Assembly (NCBI GenBank): GCA_046704255.1
Contig: JBJKSH010000122.1
Location: 1 to 9,403, forward strand
Origin: FEN-1297 sp046704255
GTDB lineage: Bacteria > Bacteroidota > Ignavibacteria > Ignavibacteriales > Ignavibacteriaceae
Direction of reading: 5' to 3'
Length of the DNA: 9,403 nt
Below are positions 1 to 5,296 of this stretch, piece after piece; positions within the stretch are counted from its first letter, which is position 1; every line of letters begins with the position of its first letter. The notes beneath the pieces were generated by a model. It made no database searches and was not told the DNA's origin. It worked only from the letters and a program-made list of their open reading frames with translations. The translations under genes were made by a program, and so were the position numbers.

Positions 1-819
1 AGTTGCGCTTCTATCAACCTTGGAAGGATCTTTACCGGAAAAGGCGCCGCCGCCATGCGGAGCCCATCCGCCATAAGTATCAACTATAATTTTTCTCCCC
101 GTCAAACCGCTGTCTCCGTGCGGGCCACCAATTTCAAACCTGCCTGTTGGATTAACAAAATATTTGGTCTTCTTATCTATATATTTTTCCGGAATAACAG
201 TTTTAATAATATGTTCAATAACATCTTCCTTAATTTTCTTTTGCTTTACATCGCCGTCATGCTGTGTAGAAATTACAACCGTATCAACTCTAATGGGTTT
301 ATTATCGTTATCATATTCAATAGTAACCTGAGATTTAGCATCGGGACGAAGATAAGGCATTAAGCCGTTGTTTCTTTTTCTAATATCGGCTAGTTTTTTC
401 ACAAGTTTATGAGCATACATAATAGGCATAGGCATTAACTCAGGCGTCTGATCGCATGCATATCCGAACATTAAGCCTTGGTCGCCGGCCCCGCCTTTAT
501 CAACACCCATAGCAATATCCGGAGATTGCGAGTGAATAGCATTAAGTACCGAACAGGATTCGGAATCGAATTTATAATCGGCGCTTGTGTAGCCAATCTT
601 CTGTACCGTTTTTCTTACTATATCCTGAACTTCAATATAAGCTTCGGTTGTAATTTCGCCGCCAACCAGCACAAGTCCGGTAGTAACAAAAGTTTCGCAA
701 GCTACTCTAGCATTGGTATCTTGCTTATATATTGCATCTAAAATACCGTCTGATATTGCATCGCATACTTTATCGGGATGCCCTTCGGAAACCGATTCCG
801 ATGTAAAAAGATATGACAT
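1..819 (-). CDS. metK: S-adenosylmethionine synthetase (MetK), C-terminus cut off by window edge
   Basis: Makes S-adenosylmethionine from ATP and methionine in the cytoplasm. The frame stays open from the ATG at 817-819 to position 1, giving 273 residues; the family is usually about 380-400 long, so roughly 110 C-terminal residues lie outside. Visible family motifs are GHPDK (residues 13-17, with the ATP-binding His14 and Asp16), GAGDQG (about 110-115) and the phosphate-binding glycine-rich loop GGGAFSGKDPSKVDRSA (from about 256). An SD-like AGGAAAG sits just upstream on the minus strand (about 827-833). It lies 30 bp downstream of the nucleotidyltransferase gene on the same strand, with no clear promoter between, so the two are probably cotranscribed. 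No truncation or missing active-site residue is seen in the part present. The identification is firm. Confidence 0.97.
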   Translation of the reverse strand, partial: MSYLFTSESVSEGHPDKVCDAISDGILDAIYKQDTNARVACETFVTTGLVLVGGEITTEAYIEVQDIVRKTVQKIGYTSADYKFDSESCSVLNAIHSQSPDIAMGVDKGGAGDQGLMFGYACDQTPELMPMPIMYAHKLVKKLADIRKRNNGLMPYLRPDAKSQVTIEYDNDNKPIRVDTVVISTQHDGDVKQKKIKEDVIEHIIKTVIPEKYIDKKTKYFVNPTGRFEIGGPHGDSGLTGRKIIVDTYGGWAPHGGGAFSGKDPSKVDRSAT

Positions 820-849
820 ATTTTTCTTTCCTGTTTTATAATAAATAAA

Positions 850-1827
850 TTAATAAAAATCTATTTCGGATGAATCCCCTGAATTTAGCCTCTTGAAAAT
901 ACCGTGAACAGCAGAGTTATTTCCTATTATCGAATTTTCGAGAAGAGTTTTTGAAATTTGAGCATTGGAACCTATAATTGAGTTTTTAATTATCGAATCT
1001 TCAATAACGCACCCCCTATCGATTGTAGTGTAAGGCCCGATAACCGAATTGGAAATTTTTACGTCGTCTGCAATAAATACAGGCCTGTTAACAACCACAC
1101 TTTCAAATTTTTTACTTATGCTTTTTAAATCAAGAAGATACTTATTTGTTGAAAGCAATGTTTCCGGTTTACCGCAGTCGTACCATCCCTCTACAGGGAA
1201 TGTACCTATCATCTCTCCGGCTTCAATCATCAATTGTAATGCATCGGTTAATTGAAGCTCTCCTTTTGTCCTTACATCTTTTTCAACCAAAAGGTTTAAG
1301 CTTTTTATAAGCGCATCGGAATTTGCAATATAATATAACCCGACAAGTGCCAAATTGGAGACGGCGGTCTGAGGTTTTTCAACTAGTTTTTTAATATAAC
1401 CGTTATTTAAAACTGCAACGCCGAATCTTCTAGGATCTTCAACTTCTTTAACCCCTAATGCGGTTCTTTTATTTTTAAAAACATCTTTCAAGTTAACATC
1501 AAAAATTGTATCCCCCAGTATTATAAAAATTTCATCATCATCAAAAGTAGGAATGGCGGTATAAATAGCATGCCCAAGCCCTTCCATTTCCTGCTGTTCT
1601 ACAAATTCGGCTTTAACATTGGGAAAACCGGAAGTTACATAATCTTTTATCTTTTCTCCGAGATGCCCGATTACAAAAGTGGCTTTGTTTATATCTTCTT
1701 CTAAAAGTTTATCCAGAATATGACCAAGGATAGGTTTACCACCTACATTTAATAAAACTTTAGGAGTGGAAAAAGTATGCGGCTTTAATCTGCTTCCTAA
1801 TCCTGCTACAGGTATTATTGCTCTCAT
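850..1827 (-). CDS. sugar-phosphate nucleotidyltransferase (RmlA-long/COG1208-1209 type) with beta-helix tail
   Basis: Predicted to join a sugar-1-phosphate to a nucleoside triphosphate, giving an NDP-sugar for surface polysaccharide synthesis. The N-terminus carries the nucleotidyltransferase signature GLGSRLKP followed by TPK (residues 9-23). LGD at 104-106 is the metal/nucleotide-binding Asp region, VEKP is at 149-152, and GWYDCGKPETLL at 214-225 matches the sugar-binding end of the Rossmann-like domain. Residues about 248-310 show isoleucine/valine-rich hexapeptide-like repeats (VIGPYTTI, IIGSNAQI, IIGNNSAV) expected of a left-handed beta-helix. The 325-residue length fits single-function pyrophosphorylases of the glucose-1-phosphate thymidylyltransferase (long form) group. 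No acetyltransferase extension of GlmU size is present. The exact sugar and nucleotide cannot be read from sequence. The start is the first ATG, with only a weak purine stretch upstream. It precedes metK by 30 bp. Confidence 0.9.
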   Translation of the reverse strand: MRAIIPVAGLGSRLKPHTFSTPKVLLNVGGKPILGHILDKLLEEDINKATFVIGHLGEKIKDYVTSGFPNVKAEFVEQQEMEGLGHAIYTAIPTFDDDEIFIILGDTIFDVNLKDVFKNKRTALGVKEVEDPRRFGVAVLNNGYIKKLVEKPQTAVSNLALVGLYYIANSDALIKSLNLLVEKDVRTKGELQLTDALQLMIEAGEMIGTFPVEGWYDCGKPETLLSTNKYLLDLKSISKKFESVVVNRPVFIADDVKISNSVIGPYTTIDRGCVIEDSIIKNSIIGSNAQISKTLLENSIIGNNSAVHGIFKRLNSGDSSEIDFY

Positions 1828-1926
1828 CTTTATCTTATAATAAATTCCGAATTGTAAAGTTACCCAATAGCTTATTTAATAACAAATAATTAGTTTTGTA
1901 TTTAAGTAAATACCGGAGATAAATAA
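1828..1926. promoter_or_regulatory. divergent intergenic region with Bacteroidetes-type -7 element on the plus strand
   Basis: This 99-bp gap separates the minus-strand nucleotidyltransferase gene from the plus-strand secreted-protein gene, so it should hold both promoters. On the plus strand TAGTTTTG (1891-1898) matches the Bacteroidetes -7 consensus TAnnTTTG. No TTTG is found at the expected -33 position, so the match is partial. A GGAG SD (1915-1918) lies 8 nt before the ATG at 1927. On the minus strand only AT-rich TTATTATAAG-like sequence is seen, and I do not assign a specific promoter there. Confidence 0.45.
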
Positions 1927-3918
1927 ATGAAAAACACCTGCTACAAAATTTTTATTGTATTCATATTAAGCACCACCTTTTTTTCAAATTTAATATTTGC
2001 ACAATCCGGTGATGCTGCTGCTTATAAAAAAATCGACCAAATTGAAAATACTTCTAAAAAAATTACAGCGCTGAAAAAATTTCTAAACGATTACCCCGAA
2101 AGCAGTTATTCAATGACGGCAAAATATCAGATCTTTACGGATTATCTCGCTGAAGGCAATACGGATTCGGCACTGGTTTATGCATATCTTGCGGTCAAGC
2201 CGATTCCTTCAATGGCAAGGTTTAATCTCTATAACAATATTGCTTATGAACTAGCTCAGAAAAAAACCGGACTTGATACGGCAGCCGCTTATGCAGGGCG
2301 TGCTGTTAATGCTGTACGAAATGCCGGAATGAACAATCTTGGAATGTATCTGGATACTCAAGCACTTGTATATTACGATCTAGGGAAAACAGACTCAGCA
2401 CTTGTTCTGGAAAAGGAAGCCATAATCGGGCATGAAAATGATCCTGATTACTTAAACAGCCTATCGATTTATTTAAATGCGGCAGGTAAAAAAAAGGAGG
2501 CAATTCAAACTGCTGCAAAGGCAATTCTTTACGGGAATACTTCCGATGCACCTGCTAATTTTAATAAATGGGTTAATGCAGAAGTACCCGGTAAAAAACA
2601 GCAAACGGAATTAAAACAAAAAACGGCAAATGAAATCCTAAAGAATTTTGATAATAAACTTAAAGCAAACGGAAAACCGGAAGCAAAGTCCAGGGCGGCA
2701 GCATTTCTTGCAAACCTGGATGTTTATTTGCCTAAAGCGAAAAGATGGGCAAAAGAAGCATTATCAGGAAAAAATTTAAGTGTTGAAAATAAAGTTTCGC
2801 TTACAATTAATTATGCCGTGGTGCTGGAAGCAGAAGATAAAACTAACGAGGCAATTAAAGAATTGAACTCCGTAAAAAATATTGCCGATCCGTGGAATGC
2901 AGATTTTTGGTATACGCTGGGAAAAATTTACGAAAAAACCGGAAACGCCGAAAAGGCAATTGATGCTTATGTTTCCGGTTCCGTTGCTTTTAAAAATCCT
3001 AAAATAACAAGTGCGTTAAATAAATTAGCCGCAAAAACAGGCTTAGCCGAAAATACGATTAATACGAAAATTGAAAATGAAAAAAACAGACTCGCTTCTT
3101 TTAACCCCGGCCATTATAAATCATCTTCAAAAGAGAAAGGTAAAGTTGTACTTGCAGAACTATTTACCGGTGCCGAGTGCCCGCCTTGTGCAGCGGCGGA
3201 TTATGCATTCGATGCATTGTCGGAATACTATCCCCGCACTATGTTTGTAATTCTTGAATACCACGAACACATACCTGCTCCCGATCCAATGACCAACCCG
3301 TCTTCCTTTAGCCGTTATTTATATTATGGCGGCAATTTCGGTACGCCTACTGTTATAATTCAAGGACAGGATAAAATAACCGGCGGCGGTCCAAAGTTTC
3401 TTGCAATTAACAGGTTTAATGTTTACAAGTTTATGGCAGAAAAATATTTTGGTGAAAATCCTGAGGTTACAATTTCCGGTAATGTGCAAAATAATATGAA
3501 GCTGATTAACGTAAATTTAGAAATCAAAGAAAATAAAAAAGTAAATAACAGTGCAAGCCTGCATGTTGCCCTTGTTGAAAAATCAATTATTTATCCCGGC
3601 GGAAACGGAGTAACAAAGAACATATTTGTTGTGCGTGATCTTTTTAATAAAGCAGACGGTTCAAAGTTAAATTTTAAAAACGGTCTTCAAAAGTTTAATG
3701 TAACATTCAATCTTAATAAAATAGAAAATGATTTAACCAATTACCTAAATGCACCGGAAAAATATCCTTCATGGCGGAGAGGTGTTCCGTTTACAGGCTG
3801 GAAGCAAAAACCGGATAAGTTAAACAAAAATAACCTGGCTGTTGTTGCATGGGTGCAAAACAACCAGAGTAAAGAAGTACTTCAGGCTTTATACCTTAAC
3901 GTACCAAAGGCAAATTAA
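1927..3918 (+). CDS. secreted TPR-like / thioredoxin-fold (CPPC) / Omp28-like protein
   Basis: 663 residues. Residues 1-26 form a signal peptide (KN..., hydrophobic core, ending FAQ), so the protein is exported. Residues about 30-370 are alpha-helical with TPR-like character, clearest around 323-358 (WYTLGKIYEKTGNAEKAIDAY), and suggest protein binding. Residues about 405-490 form a thioredoxin-like domain: strand VVLAELFTG, the redox motif CPPC at 418-421, then a typical cis-proline loop GTPT at 472-475. The last ~150 residues (from about 510) are beta-rich and resemble the C-terminal part of Omp28-type outer-membrane-associated proteins. Known thioredoxin-fold proteins with CxxC do thiol-disulfide exchange; that this one does so in the periplasm is inference. 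No T9SS sorting tail is seen at the C-terminus. The ATG is supported by GGAG 8 nt upstream. It appears monocistronic. Confidence 0.8.
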   Translation: MKNTCYKIFIVFILSTTFFSNLIFAQSGDAAAYKKIDQIENTSKKITALKKFLNDYPESSYSMTAKYQIFTDYLAEGNTDSALVYAYLAVKPIPSMARFNLYNNIAYELAQKKTGLDTAAAYAGRAVNAVRNAGMNNLGMYLDTQALVYYDLGKTDSALVLEKEAIIGHENDPDYLNSLSIYLNAAGKKKEAIQTAAKAILYGNTSDAPANFNKWVNAEVPGKKQQTELKQKTANEILKNFDNKLKANGKPEAKSRAAAFLANLDVYLPKAKRWAKEALSGKNLSVENKVSLTINYAVVLEAEDKTNEAIKELNSVKNIADPWNADFWYTLGKIYEKTGNAEKAIDAYVSGSVAFKNPKITSALNKLAAKTGLAENTINTKIENEKNRLASFNPGHYKSSSKEKGKVVLAELFTGAECPPCAAADYAFDALSEYYPRTMFVILEYHEHIPAPDPMTNPSSFSRYLYYGGNFGTPTVIIQGQDKITGGGPKFLAINRFNVYKFMAEKYFGENPEVTISGNVQNNMKLINVNLEIKENKKVNNSASLHVALVEKSIIYPGGNGVTKNIFVVRDLFNKADGSKLNFKNGLQKFNVTFNLNKIENDLTNYLNAPEKYPSWRRGVPFTGWKQKPDKLNKNNLAVVAWVQNNQSKEVLQALYLNVPKAN

Positions 3919-3965
3919 AAATTGTTAAATAAGGTAAAGCAGGTATCTACGAAGGGAGTTTTGGA

Positions 3966-4085
3966 ATGTTGAAATATTGTGCAAAGATAAATATTCCATT
4001 ATACTGCCATTACATTTTTCATAAAGATTATGTAACCTGGTTAACAAAATTATTTAATAATAAAATTATTTTGCGAAGCGTTTGA
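3966..4085 (+). CDS. possible 39-aa small ORF, unrecognised
   Basis: An ATG at 3966 opens 39 codons to a TGA at 4083-4085. An SD-like AGGGAG (3953-3958) is placed 7 nt before it, better than many of the certain genes here. The predicted peptide begins MLKYCAKINIPLYCHY, contains two cysteines (5 and 14), and is basic and aromatic-rich with no clear membrane segment. It matches nothing I know. Its end overlaps the TTTG element of the promoter for the next gene. Chance ORFs of this size are common in AT-rich gaps, so only the SD placement argues for it. Confidence 0.2.
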   Translation: MLKYCAKINIPLYCHYIFHKDYVTWLTKLFNNKIILRSV

Positions 4086-4111
4086 CTTTTAATATTTTTT
4101 CTGTATTTTTA
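4081..4111 (+). promoter_or_regulatory. Bacteroidetes-type promoter upstream of the 82-aa gene
   Basis: TTTG at 4081-4084 is followed after 19 nt by TATTTTTA at 4104-4111, a 7-of-8 fit to TAnnTTTG with the expected 19-nt spacing of Bacteroidetes housekeeping promoters. The same stretch also contains a sigma70-like TTGACT (4082-4087). Transcription would begin near 4118 and produce a leader of over 200 nt before the ATG at 4334. Confidence 0.5.
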
Positions 4112-4141
4112 CTCACAATATTAGGAGTATTTATTTAACAG

Positions 4142-4193
4142 ATTTGCTACCAAAGAAAATTTTTAATTAAATTTTTATGCCGGAGTAGCAGAT
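4142..4193 (+). other. long-range RNA stem that would cover a small-ORF start
   Basis: ATTTGCTAC (4142-4150) pairs with GTAGCAGAT (4185-4193) over 9 bp with one G.U. The enclosed 34 nt contain a second AT-only pairing (AAAATTT / AAATTTT). The right arm includes the last G of a GGAG SD (4182-4185) and the AT of the ATG at 4192, so the folded form could hide that start. It lies in the predicted transcript from the 4081-4111 promoter. The structure is inferred by eye only. Confidence 0.35.
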
Positions 4194-4305
4194 GTATACC
4201 GATTATGGGATGTTTCTCTGGTCGGTTTTTTTATTTTATATAAAGGAACTTTTATTGCAGGAGAAAGTTTATAGGTTGTTTGATACTTATTTTTTATACA
4301 AATGA
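4192..4305 (+). CDS. possible 37-aa hydrophobic small protein, unrecognised
   Basis: ATG at 4192, stop TGA at 4303-4305, with GGAG (4182-4185) 6 nt before the start. The predicted peptide starts MYTDYGMFLWSVFLFYIKE: a short hydrophobic stretch (about residues 7-17) followed by a charged/amphipathic half, as in single-pass small membrane proteins. It ends 28 nt before the ATG of the 82-aa gene, so translational coupling is imaginable. Against it, the hydrophobic codons come largely from T-rich DNA that can also be read as a terminator U-tract. I cannot assign a family. Confidence 0.25.
   Translation: MYTDYGMFLWSVFLFYIKELLLQEKVYRLFDTYFLYK
4198..4232 (+). terminator. possible weak intrinsic terminator/attenuator in the leader
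   Basis: ACCGA (4198-4202) pairs with TCGGT (4222-4226), and inside it GGGA pairs with TCTC (with one G.U) around a TGTT loop. T7 (4226-4232) follows directly. The stem is broken by an internal loop, so it is weaker than a textbook terminator. Placed about 80 nt after the predicted start site and 100 nt before the gene, it could attenuate transcription. Confidence 0.3.
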
Positions 4306-4333
4306 TATTCACCAACAAAAAAGGAAGGCAGCG

Positions 4334-4582
4334 ATGAAAACAGTGAAAGCGAAAATAGACAATCCGTTATCAGATCTAATCAGCGATGAGATATACGATC
4401 TGTTAAACACCCAGGGTTTAATTGATGAAAAATCGGTAAGAGATTATCAAATAAGAAAAAAATTTAAACAATTAAGGGCCAGCAAAATAAGCGCCGGTGA
4501 TGCGATAGATTCTATTAGAGAAGAATATCCTTATTTACAATTCGATACAATAAGAAAAATTGTATATCAGATAAGTAAATAA
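4334..4582 (+). CDS. 82-aa hypothetical protein, possible small helix-turn-helix protein
   Basis: I do not recognise a named family. The ATG at 4334 is chosen over an upstream in-frame start at 4280 because AAGGAAGG (4321-4328) is well placed before it and the upstream 18 residues look like translated leader. The 82 residues are highly charged and predicted almost wholly helical: MKTVKAKIDNPLSDLISDEIYD, then a basic segment YQIRKKFKQLRA and a final block AGDAIDSIREEYPYLQF plus DTIRKIVYQ. The spacing of A-I..I..EYP.L....TIR.IVY resembles a helix-turn-helix with a recognition helix at the end, so DNA binding is a plausible but unproven guess. No signal peptide or membrane segment is seen. A strong promoter and structured RNA start directly after its stop. 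Confidence 0.75.
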   Translation: MKTVKAKIDNPLSDLISDEIYDLLNTQGLIDEKSVRDYQIRKKFKQLRASKISAGDAIDSIREEYPYLQFDTIRKIVYQISK

Positions 4583-4587
4583 ATAAA

Positions 4588-4617
4588 AAATCCTTGACAA
4601 ATTAATTTTAAGGATTT
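4588..4617. repeat. inverted repeat overlapping a strong promoter (possible operator)
   Basis: AAATCCTT (4588-4595) and AAGGATTT (4610-4617) are perfect 8-bp inverted arms separated by 14 bp. Arm centres are 22 bp apart, about two helical turns, as expected for a dimeric regulator. The left arm overlaps the first two bases of the -35 TTGACA and the right arm ends on the first base of the -10. It could instead act in RNA as a weak terminator for the 82-aa gene, since A's precede it and a TTTATATT stretch follows. Confidence 0.45.
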
Positions 4618-4622
4618 ATATT
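4594..4622 (+). promoter_or_regulatory. near-consensus sigma70-type promoter
   Basis: TTGACA (4594-4599) is a perfect -35. It is followed after exactly 17 nt by TATATT (4617-4622), five of six bases of the -10 consensus. Transcription would start about 4629-4630, at the first base of the GC-rich structured RNA. This is the strongest promoter match in the window. Confidence 0.7.
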
Positions 4623-4628
4623 ACCGGT

Positions 4629-4712
4629 GACTCTTTCAGAGGGTTCTCCCCTGCCCTTTGATGTAAACGAGTCGGGCCCAGTGGTACCCCCATCACTGGG
4701 CTTCTATTTTTT
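4629..4712 (+). ncRNA. candidate structured RNA: leader/attenuator of the DUF3098-eutN operon or independent sRNA
   Basis: About 84 nt of clearly GC-richer sequence in AT-rich surroundings, starting where the 4594-4622 promoter predicts. An outer stem GACTC/GAGTC (4629-4633 with 4669-4673) encloses a 7-bp stem CAGAGGG/CCCTTTG (4637-4643 with 4654-4660, one G.U) with a 10-nt CU-rich loop TTCTCCCCTG. An asymmetric ATGTAAAC lies on the 3' side. A terminator hairpin follows at once. The loop's TTCTCC (4644-4649) is the exact complement of GGAGAA (4719-4724), the SD of the next gene. It lacks the conserved GGAAGC core of SRP RNA and is too short for 6S RNA; I recognise no riboswitch class. Seen: stems, terminator, complementarity. 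Inferred: regulatory role. Confidence 0.6.
4676..4712 (+). terminator. strong intrinsic terminator/attenuator before the DUF3098 gene
   Basis: GCCCAGTG (4676-4683) and CACTGGGC (4694-4701) form a perfect 8-bp GC-rich stem with a 10-nt loop, followed by TTCTA and T6 (4707-4712). It stands 16 nt before the ATG at 4729, between the strong promoter and the gene. It must therefore either end a small RNA or control read-through into the operon. Confidence 0.75.
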
Positions 4713-4728
4713 ATATCCGGAGAATAAA

Positions 4729-5031
4729 ATGGCAAGACCAGTAAAAAGAAAAAATATACGTAAGAATAAAACCAAAAAGAAAATTTCTTCACCATTCCAT
4801 ATATACTGGGAGAAGAAGAATTATTTACTGCTGGCTTTAGGCGTAGGAGTAATAATTATCGGTTACATCTTTATGTCTATGGGCAAGTGGAATAGTTTTC
4901 CGTCGTTATTTATTTCTCCCATTCTTTTGTTAATAGGTTATGTAATCATTCTCCCTGCTTCAATTCTTTACATGAAGAAAAAGGAAGATGTGAATAAAGA
5001 GGATCAAGAAATTGATTCTGGCAAAAGTTAA
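4729..5031 (+). CDS. DUF3098-like small membrane protein
   Basis: 100 residues. The ATG at 4729 is chosen because GGAG (4719-4722) lies 6 nt upstream; a longer frame from a GTG at 4627 would begin before the predicted transcript start and read through a terminator. A lysine/arginine-rich N-terminus (MARPVKRKNIRKNKTKKK) is followed by YWEKKNYLLLALGVGVIIIG, membrane helix one (about residues 29-46), a short loop with SMGKWNS, and membrane helix two (about 58-78, SPILLLIGYVIILPASILY). A charged tail ends the protein. The layout and the KNYLLL...GYIFMS...PILLLIGY pattern fit DUF3098, a family of unknown function that in Bacteroidota often neighbours ftsX and uppP; neither is here. The end overlaps the following gene by 20 nt. 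Confidence 0.8.
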   Translation: MARPVKRKNIRKNKTKKKISSPFHIYWEKKNYLLLALGVGVIIIGYIFMSMGKWNSFPSLFISPILLLIGYVIILPASILYMKKKEDVNKEDQEIDSGKS

Positions 5032-5296
5032 GGGGAACATAGTTTCCACTCAAAAGAATCCTTACCTTGTAAGTCATAAGCTTATGCTTATACATCCTAT
5101 TGATCTTAAAGGAAATTTTACGGGGAATAAAGATATTATTGCACTGGATTTATTAGATTCCGGAATCGGCGATATTGTACTTGTTGTACAGGAAGGTGCT
5201 GCAATAAAACAAATATTAGGCCACAGAAAAGCCCCCGTGCACACAATGATTGTGGCAGTTGTTGATGAAATTGAAGTTAAAGACAAAAACATCTAG
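5012..5296 (+). CDS. EutN/CcmL-family bacterial microcompartment vertex protein (solitary)
   Basis: 94 residues. EutN/CcmL proteins form the pentamers that cap the corners of bacterial microcompartment shells. The start MILAKVKGNIVSTQKNPYL matches the family's usual opening (M.LAkV.G.vv.T.K...L), followed by KLMLIHPID, ALDLLDSGIGDIVLVVQEGAA and a final MIVAVVDEIEV, all expected positions for this fold, and the length is normal. The start is TTG at 5012-5014, supported by AGAGGA 8 nt upstream; translation would be coupled to the DUF3098 gene, whose stop lies 20 nt inside. No BMC-domain hexamer gene, encapsulated enzyme or regulator of a microcompartment is in the window, so it may act outside a classical shell or complete one encoded elsewhere. 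It ends in a TAG that overlaps the stop of the opposing gene. Confidence 0.9.
   Translation: MILAKVKGNIVSTQKNPYLVSHKLMLIHPIDLKGNFTGNKDIIALDLLDSGIGDIVLVVQEGAAIKQILGHRKAPVHTMIVAVVDEIEVKDKNI

Larger units (their letters stand above)
3919..4333. other. long AT-rich intergenic region: promoter, possible leader structure, two weak small ORFs
   Basis: This 415-bp gap holds no gene I can assign firmly. From left to right it has a possible 39-aa ORF with a good SD (3966-4085), an AT-rich direct repeat AAAATTATTT (4046-4055 and 4062-4071), a Bacteroidetes-type promoter (4081-4111), a 9-bp stem (4142-4150 with 4185-4193), a hairpin with a T7 tract (4198-4232) and a possible 37-aa ORF (4192-4305) that overlaps that hairpin. 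No convincing terminator for the preceding gene was found. The individual items are listed separately with their own confidence. Confidence 0.6.

Noticed and set aside
55..741. Plus-strand open frames (55-363 and 478-741)
   Set aside because: They lie antisense to metK, whose conserved motifs fix the coding strand; their products look like reversed-strand AT-rich noise.
1049..1255. Plus-strand 68-codon frame
   Set aside because: Antisense to the well-supported nucleotidyltransferase gene.
2306..2551. Minus-strand 81-codon frame
   Set aside because: Antisense to the secreted CPPC protein gene; no SD and no family-like sequence.
4046..4071. Direct repeat AAAATTATTT twice, as a possible iteron or CRISPR-like repeat
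   Set aside because: Only two copies, pure A/T, in an AT-rich gap; no array and no replication gene.
4280..4333. 18-residue upstream extension of the 82-aa protein
   Set aside because: AAGGAAGG before the ATG at 4334 marks the likely start; the extension has no SD of its own and looks like leader sequence.
4629..4712. SRP (4.5S) RNA, 6S RNA or a known riboswitch (glutamine, ZTP, preQ1 considered)
   Set aside because: Short similarities to parts of these (for example GGTGACT or ACGAGTCGG) were seen, but the invariant cores are missing: no GGAAGC loop for SRP, too short for 6S, no matching aptamer core for the riboswitches.
4627..4728. GTG-started N-terminal extension of the DUF3098 protein
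   Set aside because: It would begin at or before the predicted transcript start, has no SD, and would read through a strong terminator hairpin; the ATG at 4729 has a good SD. The open frame there is probably due to the GC-rich structured RNA.
5074..5292. Minus-strand 72-codon frame
   Set aside because: Antisense to the EutN gene, which matches its family along the whole length.
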